Below the pieces are notes generated by a model, which was not told the DNA's origin, did no database searches, and saw nothing but the letters and a program-made list of their open reading frames with translations. Positions 24,596 through 33,211 of a stretch of DNA of 64,000 bases are shown piece by piece (position 1 is the first letter of the stretch; the number at the start of each line of letters is the position of its first letter). Both the position numbers and the translations under genes were made by a program. This stretch comes from Coriobacteriaceae bacterium (lineage in GTDB: Bacteria; Actinomycetota; Coriobacteriia; Coriobacteriales; Coriobacteriaceae): assembly GCA_015062655.1 (NCBI GenBank), contig SUUG01000008.1, forward strand, positions 1 to 64,000. The letters run 5' to 3'.

Positions 24596-26774
24596 GCTTG
24601 CCACCCTTCCGCGGCCGCGCCTTCGCCTTCGCGCGCCGCTCCACCGCAGCCTCGCGCTCGGCGGTGCGCTCATCGGCCGCGAGCAGCGGCGTCGCCCGCT
24701 TGGGCGCGAACGCGAGCACGATACCGAGCACCGCCACCCCGCCGCCGATCCAGTTGAGCAGGATCAACGGGTTCACCTTGACGTGGATCGAGAGCGAGCC
24801 ATCGGCGTTCAAACCCTGGAAGGCCACGAACAGATCCTCGCCCGGGAAGGTGAGCACGCTCGCATGGAGGATCTGCTGGCCGGTGTTGGTGGCGCTGATC
24901 TCCATCGACGGCGAGATGGTGCCGAGCGCCGCGCCGGACGAAGCGTCGGAGACCTCGAGGTCCACCTGCTTGATCTTGTTGTCTCCGGTGTCGGAGAACT
25001 CGCGCCCGTCGCGGTAGGTGAGCACGTAGCCCCCCACTTGGCCGCTCTCCCCCGCCTTCGCGGCGAGGTCGAGCGTCTGCTCGCGCACGTACATGCTCGA
25101 GCCCACGAGGCCCACGAGCACGATCGCCACGCCGAGGTGCGTGAGGTAGCCGCCCGCCTGGGCCGGGGAGCGGCGGAAGAGGTTCACCGCAGCCAAGAGC
25201 GCGCCCTCGCCCTTGTTGCGCCGGCGCGCCGAGATGCCGCGGCCGATCAGGTACGCCGAGGAGGCGAACAGCAGCGACGCGGCGAGAAACGCGAGCACCG
25301 TCAGCGCGAAGTAGTACGCGCGCGGGCCCTGCTCGGTGAGGGCCGTCGCGGCGTCGCCGCCCGCAGCCACGATCCCGTCGTACTCAGGTGCGAACTTCAG
25401 CACGAACAGCGCCATGAGCGCAGCGAAGATCACGCCCCCGATGACGGCCGGCACGCGCATGTTGCGCATGAAGGCCGCGCCGTCGGTCTTGCGCCACCCG
25501 AGCATCGGGCAGACGGCCATGAGCAGGCAGAAGAGCACGCCCACCGGCCGCGCCACGGCGTTGAAAGCGCCGGCGGCGATCACCGACCCACCCAGCGGCA
25601 GCCATCCGGGCAGGGCGCTCGTCACCGTGAGGTAGGCCGTGAGCGCGGCCGCGACGATCATCACGATGTTCGTGAGGTAGTAGGAACCGTTCTTGGAGAT
25701 CATCGAGTCGATCTCCTCAGACTCCTCGATCTCGCCGTTGCGGTAGATCAGCCCGATCAAAAACGCGAGGCCCGCCGCGCCCATGATGCCGAGGAAGAGG
25801 TAGGTCGAGGCCTCGTCCTGGGCGAAGGCGTGCACGGACTGCACGAGACCGGAGCGGGTGACGAAGGTGCCGAGCACCACGAAGACGAAGGTGATCGTGG
25901 CCGCGAGCATGCTCCAGCGCTTGAAGCAGCCGCGCTTGCGGTACATCGTGAAGCTGTGGATCATCGCCACGCTCGTGAGCCATGAGAAGAGGCTCGCGTT
26001 CTCCACGGCGTCCCAGGCCCAAAAGCCGCCCCAACCGAGCACCACGTAGGCCCAGACGGCGCCGAGCAGCATACCGATCGTGAGGAAGATGAAGCTGAAC
26101 ACGGCGATGCGGTCGGCGAGCTCCACCCAGCGGGCGGAGAAGTCGCCGGTGATGAGCGCGGCCATCGCGTAGGCGAACGGCAGGGTCATGCCCGCGTAGC
26201 CGATGAAGGTCGCGGGCGGATGCAGGATCATGGCCCAGTGCATGAGCAGCGCGTTCATGCCGCCCACCGGGTTCGCGAGCGTGCCGTCGGCGTTCAGGAA
26301 CTGCGCCGAGGTGGGCATGAAGGGGTTGTTGGAGTCGGAGATCACGAGGGTGCATACGAAGAGCAGGATCACGACCTCGGTCACCGCGAGGGCGGCCGAG
26401 GAGAGGTCGTCGGTGACGTGGAGGCGGCGCCAAGCCACCGCGGAGGCGAAGACGGCGATGAGCCAGGTCCAAAGCAGAAGCGACCCCTGGCGGCCGGCCC
26501 ACACCGCGGAGACGAGGTAGAGCGGCTTGAGGGCGCTCGTCGTGTTGGGGTAGTTCGAGACCACGTAGGCGATGCTGTAGTTCTCCGTGACGAAGCACAG
26601 GAGCACGAGCAGCACGCAGGCCGTGAGCGCCACGGCATTCGCGAAGACGAGCAGGTAACCCACGTTGACGAGGCCCTCGCTCCTTCCCTTGACGCCGACG
26701 AGCAAAAGGCCCGCCGCACCGAGGGACACGAGAAGCGCGATGACCATCAGCGCATTACCAAGCATGGAAACCAT
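24588..26774 (-). CDS. ccmF: Cytochrome c heme lyase subunit CcmF
   Basis: 728 residues, ~15 membrane segments, with the WWD-type signature WGGFWAWDAVENASLFSWL and the HPPATFIGYAG and GTFVTRSG blocks with conserved histidines. CcmF takes heme from CcmE and attaches it to apocytochrome c, usually with CcmH. A periplasmic loop and a Lys/Arg-rich C-terminus complete it. It begins the compact ccmF-ccmA-ccmB operon. No ccmG or ccmH homologue is visible nearby. Confidence 0.95.
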   Translation of the reverse strand: MVSMLGNALMVIALLVSLGAAGLLLVGVKGRSEGLVNVGYLLVFANAVALTACVLLVLLCFVTENYSIAYVVSNYPNTTSALKPLYLVSAVWAGRQGSLLLWTWLIAVFASAVAWRRLHVTDDLSSAALAVTEVVILLFVCTLVISDSNNPFMPTSAQFLNADGTLANPVGGMNALLMHWAMILHPPATFIGYAGMTLPFAYAMAALITGDFSARWVELADRIAVFSFIFLTIGMLLGAVWAYVVLGWGGFWAWDAVENASLFSWLTSVAMIHSFTMYRKRGCFKRWSMLAATITFVFVVLGTFVTRSGLVQSVHAFAQDEASTYLFLGIMGAAGLAFLIGLIYRNGEIEESEEIDSMISKNGSYYLTNIVMIVAAALTAYLTVTSALPGWLPLGGSVIAAGAFNAVARPVGVLFCLLMAVCPMLGWRKTDGAAFMRNMRVPAVIGGVIFAALMALFVLKFAPEYDGIVAAGGDAATALTEQGPRAYYFALTVLAFLAASLLFASSAYLIGRGISARRRNKGEGALLAAVNLFRRSPAQAGGYLTHLGVAIVLVGLVGSSMYVREQTLDLAAKAGESGQVGGYVLTYRDGREFSDTGDNKIKQVDLEVSDASSGAALGTISPSMEISATNTGQQILHASVLTFPGEDLFVAFQGLNADGSLSIHVKVNPLILLNWIGGGVAVLGIVLAFAPKRATPLLAADERTAEREAAVERRAKAKARPRKGGKRG

Positions 26775-27053
26775 GGGACCGTCCTTGTGGGGTCAGCGGC
26801 CGCGGGGCCGCGGTTCGTGTGGGATGGGGCGGGCGCGGAGCCTGTGCGGGCGCGGGTGCCGGGCCGGGGTGCTGCCGCCGGGCGATGGCCGCGGGCCAGC
26901 GGGCGAAGGCGCGCGCGGCGGGGAGGCGGTGCGTCGGGTACGGCCGGGGTGCCGGGGCGTCGGGGTGCGGACGGGGCGCGGGGCATCGGGCCGTCTCGCC
27001 CGCAAGACGCGACGCGGCGCCGGCCCGACCGGATGCGGGCGCGAAGCCCCGCG

Positions 27054-27722
27054 CTACGCCTTGACGTTCGCGTCGATAGAGGGCTGCACGATGGCGTGGA
27101 ACATGCCGTCCTCGCCGAGCTTGCCCTCGATGACGAGCGCCGTGCCGTCTGCCACGTTCTCGTCCATGCCGCCATCGTAGACGACGTCGATCTGCGCGCC
27201 CTGCGATTCGATCGTGAAGCGGTGCTCAGAGCCTGCGGGGTTAATCTCGCCGCGCACGTAGCCGCAGACCTTGGTGTCCTTGCCGGTGAGCGTGGACGCC
27301 TGGTCGAGCAGGCCCTTCACCGTGAGGGACCCCTCGGCGCTCTCGTACTTGGAGGGGCACTTGGTGACCATCTCCGTGGCCTCGAGCACGCCGTCAGCGA
27401 CGGTGCCCGTGCAGATGGCCACGACCCCGGTGCCGAAGGTGGCAGGCAGGGCGCCCTTGTAGCTGACGGTGAGCTGCTCGGCGCCGTTCCCGCCCTCGGG
27501 GGAGATGGAGAACACGGCCGTGGAGCCCTTCGCCTCCAGGGAATCGGCCACGACGGAGCCGGAGACCTGGACCTTCTTGCCCTCGTATCCTCCGCCGAGC
27601 ACGTCGGCGATGCCGAGCGAGGACGCGGCGCCCCCCGAACCCGCGATGGCGACGATGACGAGCATGGCGATCACGACGATGCCGCCGACCACGATCAGTC
27701 GGCGCTTCGCTTTCTTGTTCAT
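27054..27722 (-). CDS. ccmE: Heme chaperone CcmE, Cys-xxx-Tyr type with second OB-like domain
   Basis: 222 residues from the ATG at 27722 (weak GGGG upstream; a GTG two codons earlier is possible). An N-terminal membrane anchor is followed by an OB fold whose heme-binding site reads KCPSKYE, i.e. C122-xxx-Y126 in place of the usual HxxxY. That substitution is known from Desulfovibrio CcmE, which works without CcmG/CcmH. Residues ~145-215 (KVCGYVRGEI ... IDVVYDGGMDENVADGTALV ... GKLGEDGMFHA) look like a second CcmE/OB repeat without the heme ligand. A 279-bp gap separates it from ccmF. Confidence 0.85.
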   Translation of the reverse strand: MNKKAKRRLIVVGGIVVIAMLVIVAIAGSGGAASSLGIADVLGGGYEGKKVQVSGSVVADSLEAKGSTAVFSISPEGGNGAEQLTVSYKGALPATFGTGVVAICTGTVADGVLEATEMVTKCPSKYESAEGSLTVKGLLDQASTLTGKDTKVCGYVRGEINPAGSEHRFTIESQGAQIDVVYDGGMDENVADGTALVIEGKLGEDGMFHAIVQPSIDANVKA

Positions 27723-27834
27723 GCGCACCCCATAACGCTTGCGTTCGTTTCCTCCCTAAACGGGCATCAAGTATACAATGACCGCAGTTCCGATGCGGAA
27801 AAGATAAGCAATCGGTTGCATTTTGGAGGAACGC

Positions 27835-28659
27835 ATGCTGCTGGCGATCGACATGGGCAACACGCAGACCGCGCTCGGGCTGTTTGATGGCGATGAGCTG
27901 GTGCGATCCTGGCGCATGCCGACCGATTGCACCTTCACCAAAGACGAGGTCCACATGCGGCTGCTCGGCTATTTCACGATGCACGGGCTCACGGTGGATG
28001 CGGTTGACGCGATGGCGTTCGCCGGGGTCGTGCCCGACCTGCTGCGCGCCTGGCAGCTGGTGGCCGAGGAGCTCGGCGCGGCCTTCGTGCAGGTGGGCGC
28101 CGGAACCGCCGCGTACACGCTGGTGGACGCCGCGAACCCCTCCGAGGTGGGGGCCGACCGCATCGCCAACGCCACGGCCGCGGCCACGCTCTACGGTGCC
28201 CCGAGCATCGTGGTCGATTTTGGGACGGCCACCAACGTGGACGTGGTTGACGAGCGCGGGGCCTACATCGGCGGCGCGATCGCCCCGGGGATCCGCGTGG
28301 GGCTCGACGCCCTGACGGCGCGGGCGGCGCGGCTCGCGAGCGTGCCGCTCGAGGCGCCCGGGGCGGCGATCGGGCGCAACACCGTGGCCGCCGTGCAGAG
28401 CGGCACCGTGGTGGGCGCGGCGGCGATGGCCGAGGGGCTCGTGGGCAGGATCCGACGCGAGCTGGGTCCCGCCGGGGCCGGGTCGTGCGTGATCGCGACC
28501 GGCGGCCTCGCCGGCGTGGTTGCCTCCTGCACCGACGTCTTCGACGTCGTGGACCCGCAGCTCACGCTCAAGGGTATCCGCGAGATCTGGCGCCGGGTCG
28601 AGGCCGCGTCCGGGACTGCGGCCGCCCCGGATGCCGCCCCGGATGCCGAGCGTTCGTAA
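27835..28659 (+). CDS. coaX: Type III pantothenate kinase
   Basis: 274 residues; ATG with TTGGAGGA upstream. The ASKHA-fold motifs are clear: LAIDMGNTQTALGLFD (phosphate 1), GADRIANATAA, VVDFGTATNVDVV (phosphate 2) and YIGGAIAPG. It phosphorylates pantothenate in coenzyme A synthesis, using a monovalent cation and showing no CoA feedback in this family. It is divergent from ccmE. The C-terminus has an Ala/Pro/Asp-rich tail. Confidence 0.95.
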   Translation: MLLAIDMGNTQTALGLFDGDELVRSWRMPTDCTFTKDEVHMRLLGYFTMHGLTVDAVDAMAFAGVVPDLLRAWQLVAEELGAAFVQVGAGTAAYTLVDAANPSEVGADRIANATAAATLYGAPSIVVDFGTATNVDVVDERGAYIGGAIAPGIRVGLDALTARAARLASVPLEAPGAAIGRNTVAAVQSGTVVGAAAMAEGLVGRIRRELGPAGAGSCVIATGGLAGVVASCTDVFDVVDPQLTLKGIREIWRRVEAASGTAAAPDAAPDAERS

Positions 28660-28701
28660 CTCGGCCTTTTTGCCGCCGAAAACGCCGTATTACGAACGCT
28701 C
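28648..28701. terminator. Convergent terminator between coaX and tilS
   Basis: A 12-bp perfect stem GAGCGTTCGTAA/TTACGAACGCTC overlaps both stop codons, with a smaller GGC..GCC hairpin and T5 inside the loop. It could serve both genes. Confidence 0.6.
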
Positions 28702-30280
28702 AGCCCATGCTGTCGACGCCGAGCGGGCGCATGCGGAGCTCGATGATCCCGCGCGTCGCCGCCGTGCATTTGAAACGGTCGTCGAGGCACACGCCTGCGG
28801 CCCAGGTGATCGTGCCACCCGGTGCCGTGCGCACCACCGGCACCGTGGGGCGCTCGGCAACAGGCACCCGCCGCGATCCGAACACGTCCGAGAGCTTGCG
28901 GCTCCGACCGCTCATGCCCAGGGGGCAGATCACGTCGCCCGGCGCCGGTGCGTCCACCCACAGGCGCGGACGCACGCCTCCGGCCTCGAGGTCGCGCAGG
29001 TCGTAGCCGAGGGACGCGGCATCGAGGCAGGCGACGGGTCGGTGGAGGTCGGGGTCGCCGGCGCGCGAGGCGTCCGCGCCGCCCGTAGCGCCGCCGCCCG
29101 CGCCCGAGAGCCCGCGCGCGAACGGCACCGGGTCCTCCCCCGCCGGCACCTCCACGTACCGGGCCTCGAGCATGCGCCCGTTGGCGAGCGCCATGCTGCC
29201 AGGCACCTCGATCCAGCCGGCCACGAGCTCCTCACGCGCCGTCGCCGTGCGCAGCGCGAGCGCCCCGAACTCCATGCGCGCGTCGATGCCGCCCGGGAGC
29301 GTGAGCGACCCCGCTCCGGAGCCCACGGCCGCGAGCACGCCCTCAACATGACGCATCTCGAGCCTGACCTCGGGGTCGAGCGCCTTCACCGCGAGCCGCA
29401 CCATGCGCCGCGCCACCGCGATCTCGCTCGAGGCGAGCCGCGCGCCGTCGAGCACGATGAGCCCGTCGTCGGTCCGCCGTGTGCAGGTGCGCAGGGCTTT
29501 TGCCGCGAGCTGCGACATGAACGCGTCCTCATCGCCCAGGATGTCGCAGCCGGCGCTCACCGCGCGCTCCAGGCTGCCGTTGCGCTCCCGCGCGAGCGGC
29601 ATGAGCTTGTGCCGCACGTAGTTTCGCAGGTAGCTGGTGTCCCGATTGCTCTCGTCCTCGCGCCACCCCTGCCCCTGGACCTGCAGGTAGGCCACGAGCT
29701 CCTCGTGCGTGCTATCGATGAGCGGGCGCACGATGATGTTCCGGCGCCTCGGAATGCTCGAAAGCCCCGCGGGTCCCGACCCCTTGATGGCGTTCATGAA
29801 GAAGGTCTCCGTGCGGTCGCTCGCCGTGTGCGCCGTGAGGATGCGTGCGGCCGAGCGCGGGGCGCCCGACGCGCGCGCGAGCTCCCGCACATAGCGCCGG
29901 GCCGCAGCGTAGCGCACCTCGCGGGCCGCTGCCTCGAGGTTCTCCCCCGGCATGTCCTGAAACGATGCGTGCTCCACGCAAAGCGGGAGGCCGAAGCGCT
30001 CGCAGAGTTCGCGGACGAAGGCCTCGTCAGCGTCGGAGGCCTCCCCGCGCAGGTGGTGGTTCACATGGAGCACGTGCAGGCGCTCGCGGGCGATCCGGGC
30101 GGGACCCTGGCCGTCGGCGATGTCGAGCGTCGAGGTGCAGGCCATGAGGAGGAGCGCCGTCGAGTCCGCGCCGCCTGATACCATGAGCACCACCGGGGCG
30201 CGGCGCTCCGGACCGGCAACGGGGGCGGGGGCAGATCCCCGCGCGCGATGTGACACGTACTGCTGTGCAACCGTGGGCAT
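28700..30280 (-). CDS. tilS: tRNA(Ile)-lysidine synthase
   Basis: 526 residues from the ATG at 30280, which has AAGGAGGA in front. PP-loop SGGADST lies in VVLMVSGGADSTALLLMAC; HHLRGEASDADE, TAHTASDRTETFFMNAIKGS and RPLIDSTHEELVAYL are TilS family blocks. It converts C34 of tRNA-Ile(CAU) to lysidine, an essential decoding step. The C-terminal ~200 residues carry the TilS-C type region (DVICPLGMSGRSRKLSDVF). It is divergent from the metallo-beta-lactamase-fold gene across 45 bp. Confidence 0.93.
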   Translation of the reverse strand: MPTVAQQYVSHRARGSAPAPVAGPERRAPVVLMVSGGADSTALLLMACTSTLDIADGQGPARIARERLHVLHVNHHLRGEASDADEAFVRELCERFGLPLCVEHASFQDMPGENLEAAAREVRYAAARRYVRELARASGAPRSAARILTAHTASDRTETFFMNAIKGSGPAGLSSIPRRRNIIVRPLIDSTHEELVAYLQVQGQGWREDESNRDTSYLRNYVRHKLMPLARERNGSLERAVSAGCDILGDEDAFMSQLAAKALRTCTRRTDDGLIVLDGARLASSEIAVARRMVRLAVKALDPEVRLEMRHVEGVLAAVGSGAGSLTLPGGIDARMEFGALALRTATAREELVAGWIEVPGSMALANGRMLEARYVEVPAGEDPVPFARGLSGAGGGATGGADASRAGDPDLHRPVACLDAASLGYDLRDLEAGGVRPRLWVDAPAPGDVICPLGMSGRSRKLSDVFGSRRVPVAERPTVPVVRTAPGGTITWAAGVCLDDRFKCTAATRGIIELRMRPLGVDSMG

Positions 30281-30325
30281 AGATCCTCCTTGCTGGGTCA
30301 TCACATTGTATCTGTTGGGGGTTCG

Positions 30326-31231
30326 ATGGCATCCACGCATGACGGCGTAGACGGAAGCGGTCGCGCGGAGGCATCGGCAGCGCGGCGTGACGGGGGCGCC
30401 GACCGCGCCGGGTCCGCGGCGCCGCGGCTCCACCTTCACGTCCTCGGCAGCGGATCCAAGGGCAACTGCGCGCTCGTCGAGGGCCCCGAGGGCTTCATCA
30501 TGGTCGACGACGGCTTCTCCCGCCGCGAGGTCCTGCGCCGGATGCACGAGCTCGATCTGGACGAGGGCCGCGTCCGCGCGCTCATCCTCACGCACGAGCA
30601 CACCGACCACGTCTCAGGCGTCTCCGTGTGGTGCAAGCGCTTCGACGGCGAGCTGTACGCGAGCGCTGGCACCGCCGGGGCGCGGGCCCACCTTGGCTGC
30701 CTGCCGTTCACAACGTTCTCCCCCGGCGAGGTGCTCGAGATCGCGGGCGTGCGCGTGGAGACCTTCCCCACCACGCACGATGTGGTGAACCCCGTGGGCT
30801 TCCGGTTCTCGTGTAAAGGCGACGCCATCGGCTACGCCACGGACACGGGCACGCTGCCGCCCGGCGCACTCCGGCTCCTCGCGGATGCGCGGATCCTCGC
30901 GCTCGAGAGCAACCACGACGTCCCCACGCTGCGCACCGGGTCGTACCCGCGCATGCTGCAGGACCGCATCCTATCCGAACGCGGCCATCTGTCGAACGCG
31001 CAGGCCGCCGAGGCGCTGCCCGCGCTCGTGAGCGAGCGGACCGAAGAGGTCATCGCCATGCACATCTCTCAGGAGAACAACCGCCCGAGCCTTGCGGTGC
31101 GCGCACTCGCTGAGGCGGTCGGGGCCGAGCTCGACAACGAACTCGGAAGTTCGGCGACGCTCGTGCGCGAGGGCGCGGAGCCGCTGAGGATCTGCGCCGC
31201 CGGGCAGGACCGGCCGATGACGGTGCTGTAG
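30326..31231 (+). CDS. YycJ/WalJ-like metallo-beta-lactamase-fold hydrolase
   Basis: 301 residues. The zinc motif THEHTDH is near residue 95, preceded by LGSGSKGNCALVEGPEGFIM, the usual YycJ start. FPTTHDVVNPVGF and CKGDAIGYATDTG give the remaining metal ligands and AMHISQENNRP is the C-terminal motif. Homologues are dsDNA exonucleases linked to cell-wall stress signalling or mismatch repair in Bacillus. An N-terminal ~35-residue Ala/Arg-rich extension is specific here. No clear RBS is seen before the ATG. Confidence 0.85.
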   Translation: MASTHDGVDGSGRAEASAARRDGGADRAGSAAPRLHLHVLGSGSKGNCALVEGPEGFIMVDDGFSRREVLRRMHELDLDEGRVRALILTHEHTDHVSGVSVWCKRFDGELYASAGTAGARAHLGCLPFTTFSPGEVLEIAGVRVETFPTTHDVVNPVGFRFSCKGDAIGYATDTGTLPPGALRLLADARILALESNHDVPTLRTGSYPRMLQDRILSERGHLSNAQAAEALPALVSERTEEVIAMHISQENNRPSLAVRALAEAVGAELDNELGSSATLVREGAEPLRICAAGQDRPMTVL

Positions 31232-31402
31232 GGCGGAGCGGTCGGGCTGCGGCAGGGCGCCAAGCTGCGGCGTTGACGCAACGTGCGTGGGAGCGGGGGC
31301 GGCGCTACGGAAGGAGCCTCCGGTCCCAACCACGACATTTCGGCGCTGAGCGAGGCGATTGCTGCCGGGAACGGAGAGATATCGCGCTCGGGAACCGAAA
31401 AG

Positions 31403-31660
31403 GGTCCGGAGCGCTGAAAACCTCCGGTTTTCGCAAGGCGGCCTCGGCTTTGCGGAGAAAAATCGAGGTAGGGACCCGCTTGTGCGAGACACCCGCACAG
31501 GACCGCAGGTCGGGAGCGTCATGTTTCTTGAGTTTGTGGCACGAGGGCTCCCAAACCGCAATAACATGACGTTTTTCGATCCCAAAGTCCATTTTTCTCC
31601 GCAGGTGCCGGGCCGGCTTGTGAACGGGTCCAAACCTTGAAAAACAGACGCTCCGGAGCG
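31403..31660. repeat. Nested imperfect palindrome, ~260 bp
   Basis: Matching blocks are ordered as in one long hairpin: GCGGAGAAAAAT (31452-31463) with ATTTTTCTCCGC (31591-31602), and CGTCATGTT (31517-31525) with AACATGACG (31563-31571). GGAGCGC blocks lie at both ends. A local GAAAACC-TCC-GGTTTTC hairpin is at 31416-31432. No open frame looks coding. Confidence 0.65.
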
Positions 31661-31817
31661 CTCGCGCAGCCGACGCGGCCCGTCCCGACCGCACGTTTGT
31701 TCAGCCGGCATGACCCGCCCCGGGCCGTCTCATCTTTCGCGTACGCGAGGATCTCGGAGTTCGCACGTTCGCCCGCGCCCATGCCCGCACGCCAGCACAC
31801 CACGCCGCCGCAGCACG

Positions 31818-31850
31818 CAAAACGGCCCGGAGCCGAAGCCCCCGGGCCGT
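31818..31850 (-). terminator. Terminator of the Hsp20 gene
   Basis: On the minus strand ACGGCCCGG and CCGGGCCGT pair around an 11-nt loop and are followed by TTTT, ~50 bp after the Hsp20 stop. Confidence 0.75.
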
Positions 31851-31897
31851 CTCATCACCGCCCGTGCTCATCGCGCGAGCCCGCAAACCAATCAGCG

Positions 31898-32332
31898 TTA
31901 GTCGATCGCGATCTTGGTGACGTTCTTCTTCTCAACGAACTTGGGCACGGAGACCGTCAGCACGCCGTCGGCGTACTTGGCGGAGAGCCCCTCGCTCGAC
32001 GCGTCCTTCAGGTAGACGCCGCGGGTGGCGCTGTAGGACACGAACTCGCGCTGCAGGTAGTTCTTGTCCTCGTCCTCCTCCTTCTCATCCACGCTGACGG
32101 AGATGGAGAGGCGCCCCTCGTTGAGCTCGACGTCGATGTCGTCCTTGCTCACGCCGGTAAGGTACGCCTTGACCTCGTACGCATCGCCCTGGTCCTCGAC
32201 GTCCACAGGGAACGCCTTGGAGGCGAGGCTCGTGCTACCGAAGTCCATCATGTCGTTCATCACGTCGAACAGCGACGGGGAGACGCTGGGGCGCAGACCG
32301 AATACCGAGCGATACGGAACCAAGCTAGCCAT
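31898..32332 (-). CDS. Small heat-shock protein, Hsp20/alpha-crystallin family
   Basis: 144 residues from the ATG at 32332 with AAGGAG seven bases upstream; the longer frame has no start signal. The alpha-crystallin domain runs from FPVDVEDQGDAYEVKAYLTG to the hallmark KYADGVLTVSVPK, with an unusually acidic loop (VDEKEEDEDKNYLQREF). It is an ATP-independent holdase that forms oligomers in the cytoplasm. It is monocistronic. I see no clear CIRCE or HAIR operator upstream. Confidence 0.93.
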   Translation of the reverse strand: MASLVPYRSVFGLRPSVSPSLFDVMNDMMDFGSTSLASKAFPVDVEDQGDAYEVKAYLTGVSKDDIDVELNEGRLSISVSVDEKEEDEDKNYLQREFVSYSATRGVYLKDASSEGLSAKYADGVLTVSVPKFVEKKNVTKIAID

Positions 32333-32635
32333 ATCAATCACTCCTTCGAATGCCGCAGCGCTTCGGCACTGCGGGCCTTGTTGACGTTGATGTATATGCC
32401 CGCTTCGTCTGCAATTAAACAAGATGGCGAAGATTTCCTGAGCGTCACACTATCATCAAATCTAAGTCTTTTTGACTAAGGTTTTAGGATCTGGACCGCT
32501 AGGAGCAACCGGCGCCCACGCGGCCCATCGGCTGTTCTGTGTAGACCCCCTATCATCGCCACCGATGGGTTGGAGTTCTCAAACACCCCGCTTACAATGA
32601 GGGAACGCCATTTTCTTGGTCCGCAAAGGAGCCGC
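32333..32635. other. Divergent promoter region (hsp20 / membrane-anchored protein)
   Basis: 303 bp with an AT-rich core around 32400-32490. It should contain both promoters. The only palindrome-like feature is AGTC-TTTTT-GACT near 32463-32475, too short to assign. Confidence 0.4.
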
Positions 32636-33100
32636 ATGGCCGGACGCGACAACATGACGAACGACGCCGGGCCTCAGGGCACGCCGTCCCGCCGCGTCCC
32701 GTTTGAGCGGCGCAGCCCGCATATCAGCCAGGAGCCCATAGACGACACCGGCACCGATTACGCCACAATCGACCGGTACTCCACGCTCGAGCAGCGGCGA
32801 GGCGGTCGCAAGCACATGGGGACGGCGAGCTCCGATCCCGAGTACCTGCCGCCGACGCGCGGTCGCAGCCGTCGGCGCGAGCACGATGCGGGCGAGGGGC
32901 CCAAGCCGGGGTCCACCGGATCGCCCACCCCGCGCACCGGGTCACTCCATTACGACCGCTACCTGCAGCTTCCCAACTCCGGAAAGTCGATTTTCACCTC
33001 CCGCCAAGACCGTCGGCGGCGCCGCACCCACCTGGCGCTCGCCGCGCTGATCGTGCTCTCGGTCGCGCTGGCGCTGGTCTGGTACTTCTTCCTTCGATAG
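32636..33100 (+). CDS. C-terminally membrane-anchored protein of unknown function
   Basis: 154 residues using the ATG at 32636 (AAGGAG upstream) rather than upstream alternatives. The first ~125 residues are hydrophilic and disorder-like (rich in Arg, Pro, Ser, Gly). A basic RQDRRRRRTHLA then leads into one C-terminal helix (LALAALIVLSVALALVWYFF). It is thus tail-anchored with the bulk in the cytoplasm. It sits 111 bp before the cysteine desulfurase gene. The family is not recognised. Confidence 0.65.
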   Translation: MAGRDNMTNDAGPQGTPSRRVPFERRSPHISQEPIDDTGTDYATIDRYSTLEQRRGGRKHMGTASSDPEYLPPTRGRSRRREHDAGEGPKPGSTGSPTPRTGSLHYDRYLQLPNSGKSIFTSRQDRRRRRTHLALAALIVLSVALALVWYFFLR

Positions 33101-33211
33101 GCCGGAGCGCGCGGTGCCGCGCGTGACGGGACCCGCTGGCAGCACCTTGCGGATGCGCCTAGAATCGGTAGGCGAACCGATCTCATTCCCCGCCCCGTCG
33201 ATGGAGCAGCC

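Larger units (their letters stand above)
31232..31897. other. 666-bp non-coding repeat region
   Basis: There is no gene. It holds an imperfect palindrome (31403-31660), two direct 17-bp copies of CCCCGGGCCGTCTCATC (31718-31734 and 31840-31856) and the Hsp20 terminator. Confidence 0.6.

Noticed and set aside
26775..27053. GC-rich reading frames between ccmF and ccmE
   Set aside because: Arg/Gly/Ala-rich in all frames with no start signals. Treated as plain intergenic DNA.
28646..28701. Palindrome at the coaX/tilS junction as a regulatory operator
   Set aside because: Its position over two convergent stop codons fits a shared terminator better.
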